Source: Stutzerimonas xanthomarina
Lineage (GTDB): Bacteria > Pseudomonadota > Gammaproteobacteria > Pseudomonadales > Pseudomonadaceae
Assembly (NCBI RefSeq): GCF_003935375.1
Contig: NZ_RHQM01000017.1
Span: 62,001-126,000 of the forward strand
DNA length: 64,000 nt
Direction: 5' to 3'
Every line of letters begins with the position of its first letter. Positions within the stretch are counted from its first letter, which is position 1. Shown one piece after another: positions 63,968-64,000 of the stretch. Both the position numbers and the translations under genes were made by a program. The notes under the pieces are model-generated. The model searched no databases. It was not told the origin of the DNA and saw only the letters and a program-made list of their open reading frames with translations.

Positions 63968-64000
63968 TCAGTCGCGGTAGAACACCTGCACCAGGTGGTA
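63968..64000 (-). CDS. Partial gene at the right edge, C-terminal ten residues only
   Basis: The minus strand from base 64000 reads in frame YHLVQVFYRD and then TGA at 63968-63970, nine bases from the zapE stop. This is consistent with the end of a convergent gene continuing outside the window. It is too short to name. Confidence 0.45.
   Translation of the reverse strand, partial: YHLVQVFYRD

Overview
The window is a gene-dense, high-GC stretch of chromosome from a member of the Pseudomonadaceae. Gene content and order most resemble the Pseudomonas/Stutzerimonas (P. stutzeri) group. That assignment is an inference from family knowledge: npp operon, mltD-gloB-yafS-rnhA-dnaQ, ldcA, crotonase-fimL-nudC, a lipid block, DUF934-cysI, metH, cti and nfuA lie in an order I recall from P. 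aeruginosa. I see no tRNA, rRNA, insertion sequence, prophage or CRISPR array, so this looks like core chromosome with a few lineage-specific genes between conserved blocks.

Left part (1-13.6 kb): a five-gene minus-strand ABC importer operon for peptides and peptide-like compounds (two solute-binding proteins, two permeases, a double ATPase cut by the window edge); an HDOD-GAF protein; the murein transglycosylase MltD; glyoxalase II; then a plus-strand methyltransferase, RNase HI and the DNA polymerase III proofreading subunit. Middle-left (13.6-29.5 kb): lysine-type decarboxylase, a dienoyl-CoA isomerase-like crotonase, the type IV pilus regulator FimL, NADH pyrophosphatase, a TauE/SafE exporter, a minus-strand lipid-related block (SDR, phosphotransferase, SCP2, phosphatase), SohB, AcuI, and sulfite reductase with its DUF934 partner. 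Two 33-residue genes missed by a length cutoff lie at 26614 and 29155.

Middle (29.6-45.8 kb): small heat-shock protein, a leucine-rich-repeat protein kinase, an RlmN/Cfr-family paralogue, MFS and EamA transporters, a stand-alone DUF1883 protein, a PnuC plus NadR-like kinase pair for NAD precursor salvage, an acyltransferase, cobalamin-dependent methionine synthase, the periplasmic cis-trans fatty acid isomerase Cti and the Fe-S carrier NfuA.

Right part (45.9-64 kb): a two-gene signalling unit (receiver-CheC protein plus PAS-GGDEF diguanylate cyclase), type IB topoisomerase, a YetF-like membrane protein with a zinc ribbon, a chemoreceptor, undecaprenyl-diphosphate phosphatase, an epoxide-hydrolase-like enzyme, a YbiT-type ABC-F ATPase, a TonB-dependent siderophore receptor, then a TAXI binding protein, Rid protein and D-amino-acid dehydrogenase transcribed away from a LysR regulator across a near-ideal LysR operator, and the ATPase ZapE. 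The least described elements are the short gene with a ribosome-site-masking inverted repeat (26.5 kb), the receiver-CheC/cyclase pair (46-48 kb), the LRR kinase (31-32 kb), the RlmN paralogue (32-33 kb) and the TAXI/Rid/DadA/LysR unit (59-63 kb).
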